Of a DNA stretch of 64,000 nt, positions 33,680 through 43,902 are shown in pieces (position 1 is the stretch's first letter; the number at the start of each line of letters is the position of its first letter). The position numbers and the translations under genes were made by a program. The notes beneath the pieces were generated by a model. That model was not told the origin of the DNA, searched no databases, and saw nothing but the letters and a program-made list of their open reading frames with translations. Source of the DNA: Alnus glutinosa. Lineage: Eukaryota > Streptophyta > Magnoliopsida > Fagales > Betulaceae. Location of the stretch: assembly GCF_958979055.1 (NCBI RefSeq), contig NC_084886.1, forward strand, positions 16,534,654 through 16,598,653. Direction: 5' to 3'.

Positions 33680-33813
33680 TATTATTATTTTTTTAAATAT
33701 TTTTTTTTTTTTTTTTTTTTACATGTCCGCACAAGAGGAAAAAAAACGAGTCGAACTAGTGACCTCTATTTCATGAGGCATAATCCCTAATTAATTGAGG
33801 TACCCCTTGAAAA
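33680..33813 (-). mobile_element. tRNA-derived SINE, minus strand, perfect 20-bp target duplication
   Basis: On the minus strand it reads GGGGTACCTCAATTAATTAG (A-box-like), then CACTAGTTCGACTCG (B-box-like), then CTCTTGTGCGGACATGT and a poly(A) tail (T-run 33701-33720 on plus). A 20-bp direct repeat beginning CTTCCGGAGG flanks it exactly (33660-33679 and 33814-33833). A second family member lies at 45918-46026. The perfect duplication suggests a recent insertion. Confidence 0.88.
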
Positions 33814-33832
33814 CTTCCGGAGGTATGAGTTA

Positions 33833-34365
33833 TAGGAGTGCATATGTGAGTCGATATTAACCGCGCCACATTTATTATCTGCTATCCGCACATGCGAATG
33901 CAGTTTACAAAAAGCATTAACATATGCGAATAACAATTTTAGAGTATGCGAATACGGTTAATAACTTCATCTGCATACCGTTTACATATAATCAATATTT
34001 GGATTAGGTATAGATTATGTTTACATTATTTTAAGTTTTTTTTTGTTGATTGTGCTGCTTTCTCATGTAGTACTTGAGCAAAAATACAAAAGTAATGTGA
34101 AATCAATACATTTTCAAAACATTATGGCTAAAAAAAAATTAAAACAAGTCAAAATCACTAAAAATATGCCCAGATTATTTTCAAAATAGTTTAAAATAAG
34201 CTATAATAGAGACCTAAAGAAGGCCCCGAAAGACTAAAATAGGCTAAAAAATGATCATTACTTAATATAAGGATATATAACAAATATTTAAAAGTAATAT
34301 CAACATTTTGCGAATACGGATATAGATATTGTAAATAACCGTATCCGCATTTACGTACACTCCTA
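33833..34365. repeat. Decayed hAT-type element related to 27673-29598
   Basis: Left TAGGAGTGCATATGTGAG with GATATTAACCGC; right ACCGTATCCGCATTTACG ending TACACTCCTA. These mirror the ends of the 27673 element. No 8-bp duplication is visible now, and the SINE insertion abuts its left edge. Confidence 0.55.
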
Positions 34366-34418
34366 CCTTGTCACAACAAAAGTGAGAGGTTGACCAATCA
34401 TGACTTCAAATAAAACTT

Positions 34419-34880
34419 GAGAGCTCGTTTGGCATGTATGATGACAATTTCATTAAGAAAATAAATAGCTATTATTAAGAATGTGAGAAGGTGAAATATA
34501 ATAACTGTTCATATTCTTTAGTTTGGGGACAATGCATATGTTTTCATTAGAATTGTCCTAAATTTACTAAAAACCTGGAAAAATTACACCACCCTTGATT
34601 TTGAAAGCATATTGTTGTAGAATTTAAGGATGTCAAGAAGCTACAATGTAAAGAGGGAAAGTGTGATATCTTTTCGTGTACGGGTTAAAAATGATTTAAT
34701 TTCGTTGTCTAGAGAGAGAGAGAGATATGGATAATTTTTTAAAAGGAGTAGGTATTCATTTTCGTAAGAAAATAAATAATCCCATAAAAATAACTATTCT
34801 TATAAATGGTAAGCAATAACCAATCAAAAGAAAGTTATTCTATAAGAATAACCATTCAAACCAAATGAGACAATAACATC
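34419..34880. repeat. MITE with (C/A)TCGTTTGG ends
   Basis: Left GAGCTCGTTTGGCATG, right CAAACCAAATGAGAC; AT-rich arms with GAATAACTATT words. Similar in plan to 7510-7970. Confidence 0.5.
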
Positions 34881-35490
34881 ATTTTTTTCTTACCAATTGC
34901 GGTTGTCATAGGAAGTGGAAATTGCTGCCTTCTTAAGTTATTCCTCTGCGTATTTGGACTAATGTTCTTTCCACTTGTAAGGAACCTTCCTGATCACTGG
35001 GGCAATAAATTTCCAAGAAGTTAATAATTTAAAACCTTAATAAGTGATAGTTTGTCGTCATATCAAAATTAATTATTCTAATTTTCAACCGAATCATTAT
35101 AATTTCTTTGGGATATATATATGAAATTATATCTCATAGTAACAAAAAAGAAATTTCGTTTTGTTTTCCATGCAATTGGTGAGAGGTTTCCCTAAAACGT
35201 ATGCTATAGATCGAGGTTTTCCAAATCTTAAACAAAACCATTTCACCAAAAATCAATTATTCTATTCCTACTTAAAGGAATTCAGAAGAAGATTGGCTTG
35301 CGCGTCAATATGGACAAAACGAAAGGGAATTGCCAGGATAAACTCCGGACTTACATAATAGGATTCCATTTGCTCAAAGTCCGGGGTTTTGATGACGTGT
35401 TTCCGTGTCAAATAGGTCGACTCGGTCAAAGGACAAAACTTTTTACACACGATATCAGACCAAAACCCACCCACTAAGCTATTTAGTTAT
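34881..35490. other. Upstream region of the Ca2+-ATPase gene
   Basis: AT-rich. Frames at 35161-35358 (+) and 35268-35474 (-) overlap and show no domain. The gene promoter lies in or just after this region. Confidence 0.35.
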
Positions 35491-35494
35491 TTAG

Positions 35495-35502
35495 CTATAA
35501 AA
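35495..35502 (+). promoter_or_regulatory. Probable TATA box of the Ca2+-ATPase gene
   Basis: CTATAAAA lies 345-352 bases before the ATG. A possible leader intron ends with TTTACAG at 35757 (polypyrimidine-rich before it), which would explain the long distance. Inference from sequence only. Confidence 0.5.
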
Positions 35503-35846
35503 TGTTGATACTTAACCCAACTTAATACATCCTGCAACATATCTCTATATATCCATATTACTATTCTCCAGCCTTTCTTCACAAGGAGTACTATCTGTAT
35601 TATCCTCACTTTCCTCCATTGATTCATAGCAGGTTTTTGCTCATTAATTTACATCCTTCATATGTTACTTACAGAAAAAAGAATTATTGCTTTTACTTAA
35701 ATCTCTGATTCCTACATTGTCAATTAATCCTTGATTTCTTACACATCATCTTTACAGTAGTGAACTTTATTTTTCTCCATCTCCCTGAGGCATCATTGAT
35801 TATAGTGATTTGCTTCCTTTACGCCCCTCTTGTGCTTTCCAAACCA

Positions 35847-38800
35847 ATGGCTACAATTCTCCCACCAAAGTTGGTGTGCATTGAGACTATACTTCATGTG
35901 CCAGAAATCCTAAGCCTACCCAACAAGAGATGGCACTCTGCTTTTGTGACCATCTATTGCTCTAGAACCCTACTATCTTTTTTCAAAGATTCTCTGTCCC
36001 AAAAGAAAAATATTACTGAGATTTCATGTTGTCCATCTTCCACCATTGTGGATCTCACACCAAGCAATAGCTTCAAAATTGTGAAAGAAAAAAATGTTGG
36101 CAGCCTTCATTCTCTTCCAGAGATGAAAAATGCTGGCGTTTCATGCTCTCCATCTTTCATCATCATAAATCTCAAACGTCTCACTCAACTTGTGGAAGAG
36201 AAAAATGCCGAGCTTTCTCATTGTCCATCTTCCACCATTGTGGATCTCAAACCTGACAAAAGGTTCAAAATTGATCAAACCAGTCTCATTCAACTTGTGA
36301 AAGACAAAAATGTTGAGAGGCTACGAAAAATTGGAGGAGTTGATGGAGTAGCATCCAGTCTTGAAGCCACTGTTGAATTCGGCATTCAAGGAGATGCTGA
36401 AGATATTGCTCTCCGACATGAGGCTTTTGGCTCCAACACATATAAAAGACCGCCTACAAAGAGCTTCTTCCATTTTGTAGTGGAAGCCTTCAAGGATCTT
36501 ACCATTTTCATCCTTTTAGGCTGTGCCACACTTTCTCTTGCTTTCGGCATTAAAGAGCATGGAATCAAAGAAGGTTGGTATGATGGCGGAAGCATATTTG
36601 TTGCTATACTTCTTGTCATTGCTGTTTCTTCCATTAGCAACTTTAGGCAAAACAGACAATTTGAAAAGTTATCGAAAGTTAGCAACAATATCCAAGTTGA
36701 TGTTGTCAGAGCTGGGAGGCGTCAACATATTTCAGTATTTGAAATTGTGGTTGGAGATGTCGTTTGCTTAAAGATCGGAGATCAAGTTCCAGCCGACGGG
36801 CTATTCTTTGACGGCCACTCATTGCAAGTGGATGAATCCAGCATGACAGGGGAGAGTGACCATGTAGAAGTAAATTGCAGTCAGCCATTTTTGGTTTCGG
36901 GTACTAAGGTGGCTGATGGCTATGCTCGGATGCTTGTGACTTCAGTTGGCATGAACACAACGTGGGGCGAGATGATGAGCTCCATCAGCCGTGACACAAA
37001 CGAAGAGACACCTTTACAAGCTCGCCTCAACAAGTTAACCTCATCAATAGGTAAAGCTGGTTTGCTAGTCGCTTTCCTAGTTCTCGTAGTCTTGTTGGTT
37101 CGCTACTTCACAGGAAATACGGAAGATGATAATGGAAATAAAGAATTCAATGGCAGCAAGACCAAGGTTGATGACATAGTGAACGCTGTGGTGGGGATTG
37201 TTGCTGCTGCAGTTACTATAGTTGTGGTTGCAATTCCAGAAGGTTTGCCATTGGCCGTCACCCTCACACTTGCTTATTCCATGAAGAGAATGATGGTTGA
37301 TCAGGCAATGGTGCGAAAGCTCTCTGCCTGTGAGACCATGGGCTCTGCCACCACCATTTGTACTGATAAAACAGGCACTCTCACGCTCAACCAAATGAAG
37401 GTGACTAATTTTTGGTTGGGGAAAGAAACTTTTGCAGCAGGTTCTTACTCATCAATTGCTCCATACGTTCTTGAATTGGTCCAGGAAGGAGTTGCTCTGA
37501 ACACAACCGGTAGTGTTTACAAGCCTAATTCAGGATCTGAAATCGAGTTCTCAGGTAGCCCCACTGAAAAAGCAATTCTTTCATGGGCTGTTCTGGACCT
37601 AAACATGGAAATGGAGCAACTGATGCAAAGTTGTATGATTCTTTTCGTTGAAGCATTTAATTCCCAGAAGAAACGAAGCGGAGTCCTTATGAGGAGAAAG
37701 GTAGACAACACAATCCATGTACACTGGAAAGGTGCTGCAGAGATGATACTGAAGATGTGTTCAAGTTACTATGATGCTTCTGGAATTGTAAAAGATCTGG
37801 ATGACGCTGAAAAGATGAAATTTGAGCAAATTATTCAAGGTATGGCAGCTAGCAGCCTCCGGTGCATTGCATTTGCGCATAAACAGGTTTCAGAAGAAGA
37901 TCAAGAAAATAAAAAGCTAAAAGAAGATGGTTTGACCCTATTAGGACTTGTGGGGCTTAAGGACCCATGTCGTCCAGGGGTGAAGAAAGCTGTGGAAGAT
38001 TGCCAATATGCCGGTGTGAACATTAAAATGATCACGGGAGACAATGTTTTCACTGCAAAAGCTATAGCCACCGAGTGTGGGATACTCAGGCCTGGTCAAG
38101 ACATGGTCAGTGGAGCAGTAGTAGAAGGCGTGGAATTCAGAAACTACACGCCAGAGGAGAGATTGGAGAAAGTTGATGAAATTTGTGTGATGGCAAGGTC
38201 CTCTCCCTTTGACAAACTTTTGATGGTAGAATGCTTGAAACAAAAAGGTCATGTGGTTGCAGTTACTGGCGACGGCACAAATGATGCACCAGCACTTAAA
38301 GAAGCTGATATAGGACTTTCGATGGGGATTCAAGGCACCGAGGTGGCCAAGGAAAGCTCAGACATTGTCATTTTGGATGATAATTTTGCTTCCGTGGCCA
38401 CAGTTCTGAAGTGGGGAAGATGTGTCTATAACAACATCCAGAAGTTCATCCAATTTCAACTTACTGTAAATGTCGCTGCTTTGGTGATCAACTTTGTGGC
38501 AGCAGTTTCAACTGGTAAAGTCCCGCTAACAGCAGTGCAGTTATTGTGGGTGAACTTGATCATGGATACATTGGGTGCTCTGGCTCTTGCGACAGAGCAA
38601 CCCACTAAGGAGCTGATGGATAAACCACCTGTGGGTCGGACAGAGCCACTCATCACCAACATTATGTGGAGAAACCTCTTAGCCCAAGCTTCATATCAAA
38701 TAGTCATCCTCTTGACCCTGCAGTTCAAAGGTGAATCAATCTTTGGTGTGACTAAGAAGGTAAATGAGACCTTAATCTTTAATACTTTTGTTCTTTGCCA

Positions 38801-39062
38801 AGTCTTCAATGAATTCAATGCAAGGAAGCTCGAGAAGAAGAACGTCTTCAAGGGGATACACAAGAATAGATTGTTTTTGGGGATCATTGTGATAACCATT
38901 GTTCTTCAGGTGATCATGGTAGAGTTTTTGAAGAAGTTTGCAGATACAGAAAGGTTGAATTGGGTGCAATGGGGTGCATGCATTGGAATCGCAGCACTAT
39001 CTTGGCCAATCGGTTGGATTGTCAAGTGGATACCTGTTCCACAGAAACCATTTCTTAATTAG
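35847..39062 (+). CDS. Autoinhibited Ca2+-transporting P-type ATPase (ACA12/ACA13 type), intronless
   Basis: Predicted 1071-aa P2B-type Ca2+ pump that exports cytosolic Ca2+, probably at the plasma membrane, and is activated by calmodulin at its N-terminus. The in-frame frame opens at 35760 with GTG; the first ATG is 35847 and is taken as the start. Domains: N-terminal autoinhibitory/CaM-binding region with a basic amphipathic NKRWHSAFVTIYCSRTLLSF stretch (about 26-45); actuator-loop TGES at 334; PEGLP in TM4 at 464; phosphorylation motif DKTGTLT with Asp507; nucleotide-binding KGAAE at 628; hinge TGDGTNDAP at 807; six C-terminal spans ending near PIGWIVKWIP. All catalytic residues are present. 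Lack of introns is a known trait of ACA12/13. Odd point: residues 60-145 contain three related units (S.CPSS.IVDL at about 60, 99 and 124), so the protein is about 40-50 residues longer than usual. Likely functional. Confidence 0.95.
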   Translation: MATILPPKLVCIETILHVPEILSLPNKRWHSAFVTIYCSRTLLSFFKDSLSQKKNITEISCCPSSTIVDLTPSNSFKIVKEKNVGSLHSLPEMKNAGVSCSPSFIIINLKRLTQLVEEKNAELSHCPSSTIVDLKPDKRFKIDQTSLIQLVKDKNVERLRKIGGVDGVASSLEATVEFGIQGDAEDIALRHEAFGSNTYKRPPTKSFFHFVVEAFKDLTIFILLGCATLSLAFGIKEHGIKEGWYDGGSIFVAILLVIAVSSISNFRQNRQFEKLSKVSNNIQVDVVRAGRRQHISVFEIVVGDVVCLKIGDQVPADGLFFDGHSLQVDESSMTGESDHVEVNCSQPFLVSGTKVADGYARMLVTSVGMNTTWGEMMSSISRDTNEETPLQARLNKLTSSIGKAGLLVAFLVLVVLLVRYFTGNTEDDNGNKEFNGSKTKVDDIVNAVVGIVAAAVTIVVVAIPEGLPLAVTLTLAYSMKRMMVDQAMVRKLSACETMGSATTICTDKTGTLTLNQMKVTNFWLGKETFAAGSYSSIAPYVLELVQEGVALNTTGSVYKPNSGSEIEFSGSPTEKAILSWAVLDLNMEMEQLMQSCMILFVEAFNSQKKRSGVLMRRKVDNTIHVHWKGAAEMILKMCSSYYDASGIVKDLDDAEKMKFEQIIQGMAASSLRCIAFAHKQVSEEDQENKKLKEDGLTLLGLVGLKDPCRPGVKKAVEDCQYAGVNIKMITGDNVFTAKAIATECGILRPGQDMVSGAVVEGVEFRNYTPEERLEKVDEICVMARSSPFDKLLMVECLKQKGHVVAVTGDGTNDAPALKEADIGLSMGIQGTEVAKESSDIVILDDNFASVATVLKWGRCVYNNIQKFIQFQLTVNVAALVINFVAAVSTGKVPLTAVQLLWVNLIMDTLGALALATEQPTKELMDKPPVGRTEPLITNIMWRNLLAQASYQIVILLTLQFKGESIFGVTKKVNETLIFNTFVLCQVFNEFNARKLEKKNVFKGIHKNRLFLGIIVITIVLQVIMVEFLKKFADTERLNWVQWGACIGIAALSWPIGWIVKWIPVPQKPFLN

Positions 39063-39161
39063 CTACCTAATGTGATATCCCAGTCCATAATAAGAGTATT
39101 TAAGAAAGGACCTAAATAAGTAGATTATATGTTCTATTTGAAAGTGGTTTATGAAAATAAT

Positions 39162-40112
39162 AATTATTATTATTTTTTTGAACTAATAGCATGTGCTATT
39201 ATAAATACTAAAAGCCCACAGGCTTACATCTTGAGAAATGAGGGACATACCCCACACTCTTAAGCCAGAAGGATCTGACTTACAAAATAGTTACCTATAC
39301 AGAATCTCAAATTCTACTAAAATTACAAATAAGCTCCCCTAACAAAGAAAATTCCAGTAAAATTTGAGCCACACATAAGCAAAACTGTACATAGCAACTG
39401 GAGAATACACAAACACATCTAACAGAAAATCAACCCAAGTCGTCGGAAGGGGGCACTGTCATCGCCGGAGACCGGCGTGTGTACAACTCGCGCCTCCCCC
39501 GGAGCTGCCAAACAACAGATCAATCACCCTGTGCCCGGGCACCGCCTTTGCACGGCGAAAAACGGCGAAACGAGACCTCCACGCGCTGCTCAAAGAGAAG
39601 ACTTCCTTGGCGCCTGACGATCACGCGCTGGTCACCGATGACCCCTACGGCTGAAGCAAACAATGGCAGAACTAGAAAACACCGGTGAACCCATCTGAGT
39701 GGCGCGTGTCTCTCAGAAGCCGATGGATAAGTGTAGATCTAGCATCAAAATAGCGAAACAGATTAAGCCCAAAAAGCTCCACTGGCGACACGAACGGTAA
39801 CAAAACTCCCACCGAACGCCTCGAGATGAACTTCCTGTCAGAGAAAACGAGAAGAAGAAGAAGAAAAACCAACCAAAACCAACACAAACTCTAGAGCTCA
39901 GAAAAGATTCGGAGAACTAAAGCTCCACAGCCCTAATGGCTAGAAGAAAAACTACCCCTTCAATGGTACACACCATGGAGGAACAAAAAACTCCATAGCT
40001 TAAAAGGCTAGGAGGCACCACCACCGGGGAAGGGAGGCCCCGGCGAACATCAAACTGGTAAAGAACTTTATCTCTCTAGGAAATAAGAGCTTCTCTCTCT
40101 CTAAAATGCTAA
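39162..40112 (-). mobile_element. LINE-like non-autonomous element, minus strand
   Basis: A T-run followed by GAACTAATAG at about 39172 is the 3' tail on the minus strand. The far end has a CTCTCTCTCT leader. A 9-bp direct repeat GAAAATAAT flanks it (39153-39161, 40113-40121). The core GTGTAGATCTAGCATCAAAA resembles GTGTAGATCTAGTTTCAAAA at 2615 in copy 2 of the 1-560/2036-2960 repeats. The interior is GC-richer but has no reverse-transcriptase frame, so this is a derivative with a deleted middle or a LINE-dependent short element. Confidence 0.6.
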
Positions 40113-40121
40113 GAAAATAAT

Positions 40122-41006
40122 TTTGATTTTGAACATGTGTACGAGGGAAGAGTTATGATTTTAAGATATAAAAGATCAGAGATGACATGCATTTGAAAGA
40201 TTAGTATTTTTTTTAATAATACATGAAGCCAAGAGAATCATGTTTTAATTTTTATATCCTGTCAATAGAAATAATTGAAGAAAAAAAAAAAACCGGCAAC
40301 TTACATTTTGTCAAAGAGGTTTAAATTAGGGGACAGCTATCTCTTAAAAAGTTGGGAATGGGAGGATTACGGCATATTAAACTACTGCTCTATATTTTCC
40401 CTATTAAAGAGGATGATGGATCATTCTAGAAGATTTAAATGCAAGAGATATTTCAATAATAATAAAAAAAATACACATATTTCTTCAAACTACTACTCGA
40501 TTGTCAATGTTCTTAACAACTTGCCAAATATGTCGATGTTTTCCTTCAAACTAAAAAAAATGGCAATGCCCCTCTAAGACCAACAAAAAACACAAATAAT
40601 CCTAATTTTTTTTTTTTTGAGTAAGACAAAAATGTCCTAATAAATTCAGAAAAAAAAAGGTAAAAGAAGTAAAAAAAAATATTTTTTAAAAAACAACTTA
40701 AATTTTTTTAAAAATTCAAGAAAAAACAAAAAAAAAAATTTATTATTATTATTATTTTTTATAAAAACAAACGAAAAAAAATAACTGAAAATTATATATA
40801 TATATATTTTTTTAAAAAAAAAAAACGTAAAAAAAGAAGAAGAAAAACTATATATATATATATATATATATTTTTTGTATAAATTTTTGTTATTTTATAT
40901 TTTTTAAATATTTTTTTTAAGTTTTTATTTTATTTTAGTAATTTTATGAAATGTATTTTTGTTATTAGGGAGACATTAACATTTTTTGGTAGTTTAGGAG
41001 AGGACA
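40122..41006. other. Very AT-rich spacer
   Basis: Microsatellite-like (ATT)n, (AT)n and A/T homopolymers at 40735-40960. The part 40460-41010 resembles 1310-1680. No gene. Confidence 0.45.
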
Positions 41007-41015
41007 TTGACACAA

Positions 41016-41543
41016 GAGATAATTGCATCATTAGTCATTTGGGTTGGCCTACATTACAAATTACTCCATGTGGTATAAAAAGTTTATGGAAGGTCTCTGT
41101 GGTAAACTATAATTACGAATAACTTCCTAAACCTATTTTTGGTCTGCCAAGTTAATAAATTCCGTTAGATTGTTACGTTATACTTAATAAGAAATCGACA
41201 TGTGGCCACCCCAGGCCTAGGAGAGGCCGTGCGCCACCCCTAAACGTGGCCCGGCCACCCCCGGCAACCACCCATTTGCTATTTTTTATTTTTTTAAAAA
41301 AATAAAATAATTTTTAAGTTTTCTTTATTTATATTTTTTTTTTATTGTAATGGACACGTGTTGATTTTTAATTGGGAATGAATTGACAAACTAGCGGAAT
41401 CTGTTAACTTGGTGGATAAAAAACGGGTTTAATGAGTGATTCGTAATTATAGTTTACCACAGGGACCCTTCATGAATTTTTTGTACCACATGGAGTGATT
41501 TGTAATTTAGACCAACCCCATGGATCAATGGTGCAATTATTCC
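41016..41543. mobile_element. Long-terminal-inverted-repeat element (about 530 bp)
   Basis: The left arm GATAATTGCATCATTAGTC, then TACATTACAAATTACTCCAT and GTGGTAAACTATAATTACGA, recurs inverted at the right over about 115 bases. The flanks TTGACACAA (41007-41015) and TTAACACTA (41544-41552) match at 7 of 9 positions, consistent with a worn 9-bp Mutator-type duplication. The centre holds a GGCCACCCC-rich GC block. Confidence 0.65.
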
Positions 41544-41694
41544 TTAACACTATTGGTAGCTTGGATAAGACATTGACAATGAGGTGGTAGTTAAGAGGGT
41601 TATGTGTACTTTTTCTAAAAATTAAAATAAAATAAAAGAAAGACACATGTGATGTGTCGTAGGAAATTTTGTTAGATTTGGAATTTATGTTCAT

Positions 41695-42015
41695 TAAGGT
41701 TCATTTGTTTTTGCGATTTCAAAAGGTGCGATTTTAAAATATGCGATTTAAAAAAAAAATATTTGAAGAAATGCAGTTAAGCATTAGGCAAAAAAATCAC
41801 AGTTTAATATTTAAAATCACATATTAGCCTTAAAATTTTTCATTTTCAAAAAAAGTATTCATTTGTCAAAAAACATCAACTTCAAAACATTTTTAACATT
41901 TTTTACTTTTTATATCACATTAACAATTTTTTATTATTATTTAAATAAAAAAAATCACTACAATTTTTTTTTTTTTTTTTTTAGCATTTTTATATAAATT
42001 TTTTTTACTTTATAT
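41695..42015 (-). repeat. GCGATTTC-family MITE, copy 3 (inverted and diverged)
   Basis: Contains TTTTTGCGATTTCAAAAGGT, AAAATATGCGATTTAAAA and AATCACAGTTTAATATTTAA, the words of 18891-19175 and 20632-20905 in altered order. Its right half is low-complexity. Confidence 0.4.
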
Positions 42016-42289
42016 CACGTCAATTACTTTTTACTTTTACTAATAATAAAAAAAAAAAACTCCCCGGTTAGGGAATGGGAGGGGAGGGTTACGGGGAGGG
42101 GTTATTAAACGAGGCAGAATCACGGTTTGTTTTTAAGGCAGTGGAAAAATTGAACAAGCAATGGCAATGCTTTACTGAAAATGCTTGAAATACCTTCGCG
42201 CACAGTGACAGCACAATTCTTCTTTCTATTTAGAACAGGGCCTTCTCTACAAACTAAAACAGAAAGAAAACTAACGCCTCCCTCTCGGA

Positions 42290-42640
42290 TTCTCAAATGT
42301 CTCTCTCTGGCTCTATAAAATAAAGGAAACTCGAAGACAGAAGGAATTTCTGAGGTATTGTCTCTCATCGTTTTCTCTCTTTAGTTCAAGTCTGACTCTC
42401 CGTTCTCTCTCTCTGTTTCCTCTTGGGTTAGCTGGGTTTTTGTGCTTTAGTGTTAAATTTTGAAGAAGGTCGATCTGGGTTTTGTATGTTGATGAGCTTG
42501 ATTGATTTTTCCATGGATTTTCGGAAAGAAATTTTCGTTGGTCTTTGTGTTGAAGATTATATGATGTTTCGATTATTTTGATTGTTGAGGAAAGGTTGTT
42601 TGGATCTTTTGGGTCGAGCTTAAATTGATGATTTTCATGA
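42290..42640 (+). promoter_or_regulatory. Orphan promoter and 5' leader with possible first intron
   Basis: A good TATA box (CTATAAAATA, 42313-42322) is followed by a pyrimidine-rich CT leader (42365-42420). T/G-rich intron-like sequence then begins near a GGTTAGCTGGGTTTTTGTGC. This is how plant genes with a non-coding first exon look. No matching coding exon appears before the TE cluster. The frames on the minus strand here are not recognisable. It may be a gene whose body was pushed away or lost, or an unrecognised short gene. Confidence 0.4.
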
Positions 42641-42916
42641 TGCATGACGGAAAGAAAACAACATAAAATAAATATATATCTTACATTAATTCGTAATCTT
42701 ACCAAAATAACAATAAGAAGAGGTTCAACCAGAGTTTTACTAGTCCGACAAAGTCTCATCATCAAAAGAGAAAGAAAATCATGCCTCTAAAAAACAAATA
42801 TTTTTTTTTCATCAATTATAATTTGTTTTCGTAGGAGTACAAAGAGCCTTTTAAGTAGACGGAATATGATCATCTCCTTTAATAAAATGAATGCTATCTA
42901 TTTTATAGTCATGATT

Positions 42917-42921
<5 letters not shown>

Positions 42922-42958
<37 letters not shown>

Positions 42959-42960
42959 AA
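42922..42960 (-). mobile_element. Tail-only LINE insertion
   Basis: A run of 35 T plus GAA is flanked by a perfect 13-bp direct repeat TCATGATTTAAAG (42909-42921, 42961-42973). Read on the minus strand the insert is TTC followed by poly(A). The LINE copies at 44197 and 39162 end GTTC-poly(A), so this fits an extreme 5' truncation that delivered only the last three bases and the tail. Confidence 0.7.
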
Positions 42961-43049
42961 TCATGATTTAAAGTTAATATATCTAATGGTGTATATGATT
43001 TTACATTATTTTAAATTTTAAAAGTTTTGTTAACATTGACTTTATATAT

Positions 43050-43680
43050 ACCGTTAGATGCATCAACTTTAAATCTTGACATTTCATTTAAAATTGATAG
43101 TATCCATTTCATTAAATGAAATGTAGAAGTTCCTATTCGTAAATGAACATTGTAAAATAAAAACATAACCCTAATTCGACTGACTTTGGGCCAAACCTGA
43201 TATTGAATTATAAAATAACTCTAACTTTATTTCGATTGACTTTGGGTCAAATCCATTATTTAATTGCAAAATACATTAACTCTTAAAATATAAAACTTTC
43301 AATAAAAACCTAAATAAATCTAAAGGCCGAATATTCTTATTTAATTTTGAATTATTTGATGTACCGTTAGATGCATCAACTTTAAATCCCGACATTTCAT
43401 TTAAAATGGATAGTATCCATTTCATTAAATAAAATGTAGAAGTTCCTATTTGTAAATGGACACTGTAAAATAAACCATAACCCTAATTTGACTGACTTTG
43501 GGCCAAACATGTTATTGAATTATAAAATAACTCTAACCTTATTTTGATTGACTTTGGGTCAAATCCATTATTTGTTTGCAAAATACATTAACTCTTAAAA
43601 TATAAAACTTAAATAATCAATAAAACCTAAATAAATCTAAAGACCGAATATTCTTATTTTATTCTGCATCATTTGATGTA
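43050..43680 (+). repeat. Tandem duplication, about 313 bp x 2
   Basis: The block beginning ACCGTTAGATGCATCAAC at 43050 repeats at 43363. Both copies contain GACTGACTTTGGGCCAAAC and GATTGACTTTGGGTCAAAT. Copies differ by scattered substitutions and small indels. Confidence 0.8.
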
Positions 43681-43902
43681 CCCATTTTGTGATGAAGTTA
43701 ATTGCTAGTAGATTATGTAAATTGTCCCTATCTTTTTGGATGTCACGAATTGGTCCCAAGCTATGGTTAGAATATGGATAATAGTTTCGGATTGATTCTT
43801 TTCAGTGTGGCCGATTGAAAGAAAAATGGAATTGTTTTTCGGTGAGCTGGTTGCCTTGATTATGGTTGTTAATGGTAGAGTTGTTTTTGGTAAAAAAATC
43901 TG

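Noticed and set aside
35760..35846. N-terminal extension of the Ca2+-ATPase with a signal-like stretch
   Set aside because: The frame there opens with GTG, not ATG, and overlaps a likely leader intron acceptor; the first ATG is 35847.
42120..42765. Minus-strand 82- and 150-codon frames over the orphan leader
   Set aside because: They are antisense to a TATA box and CT-rich leader, contain Arg/Glu runs from the CT tract and show no domain.
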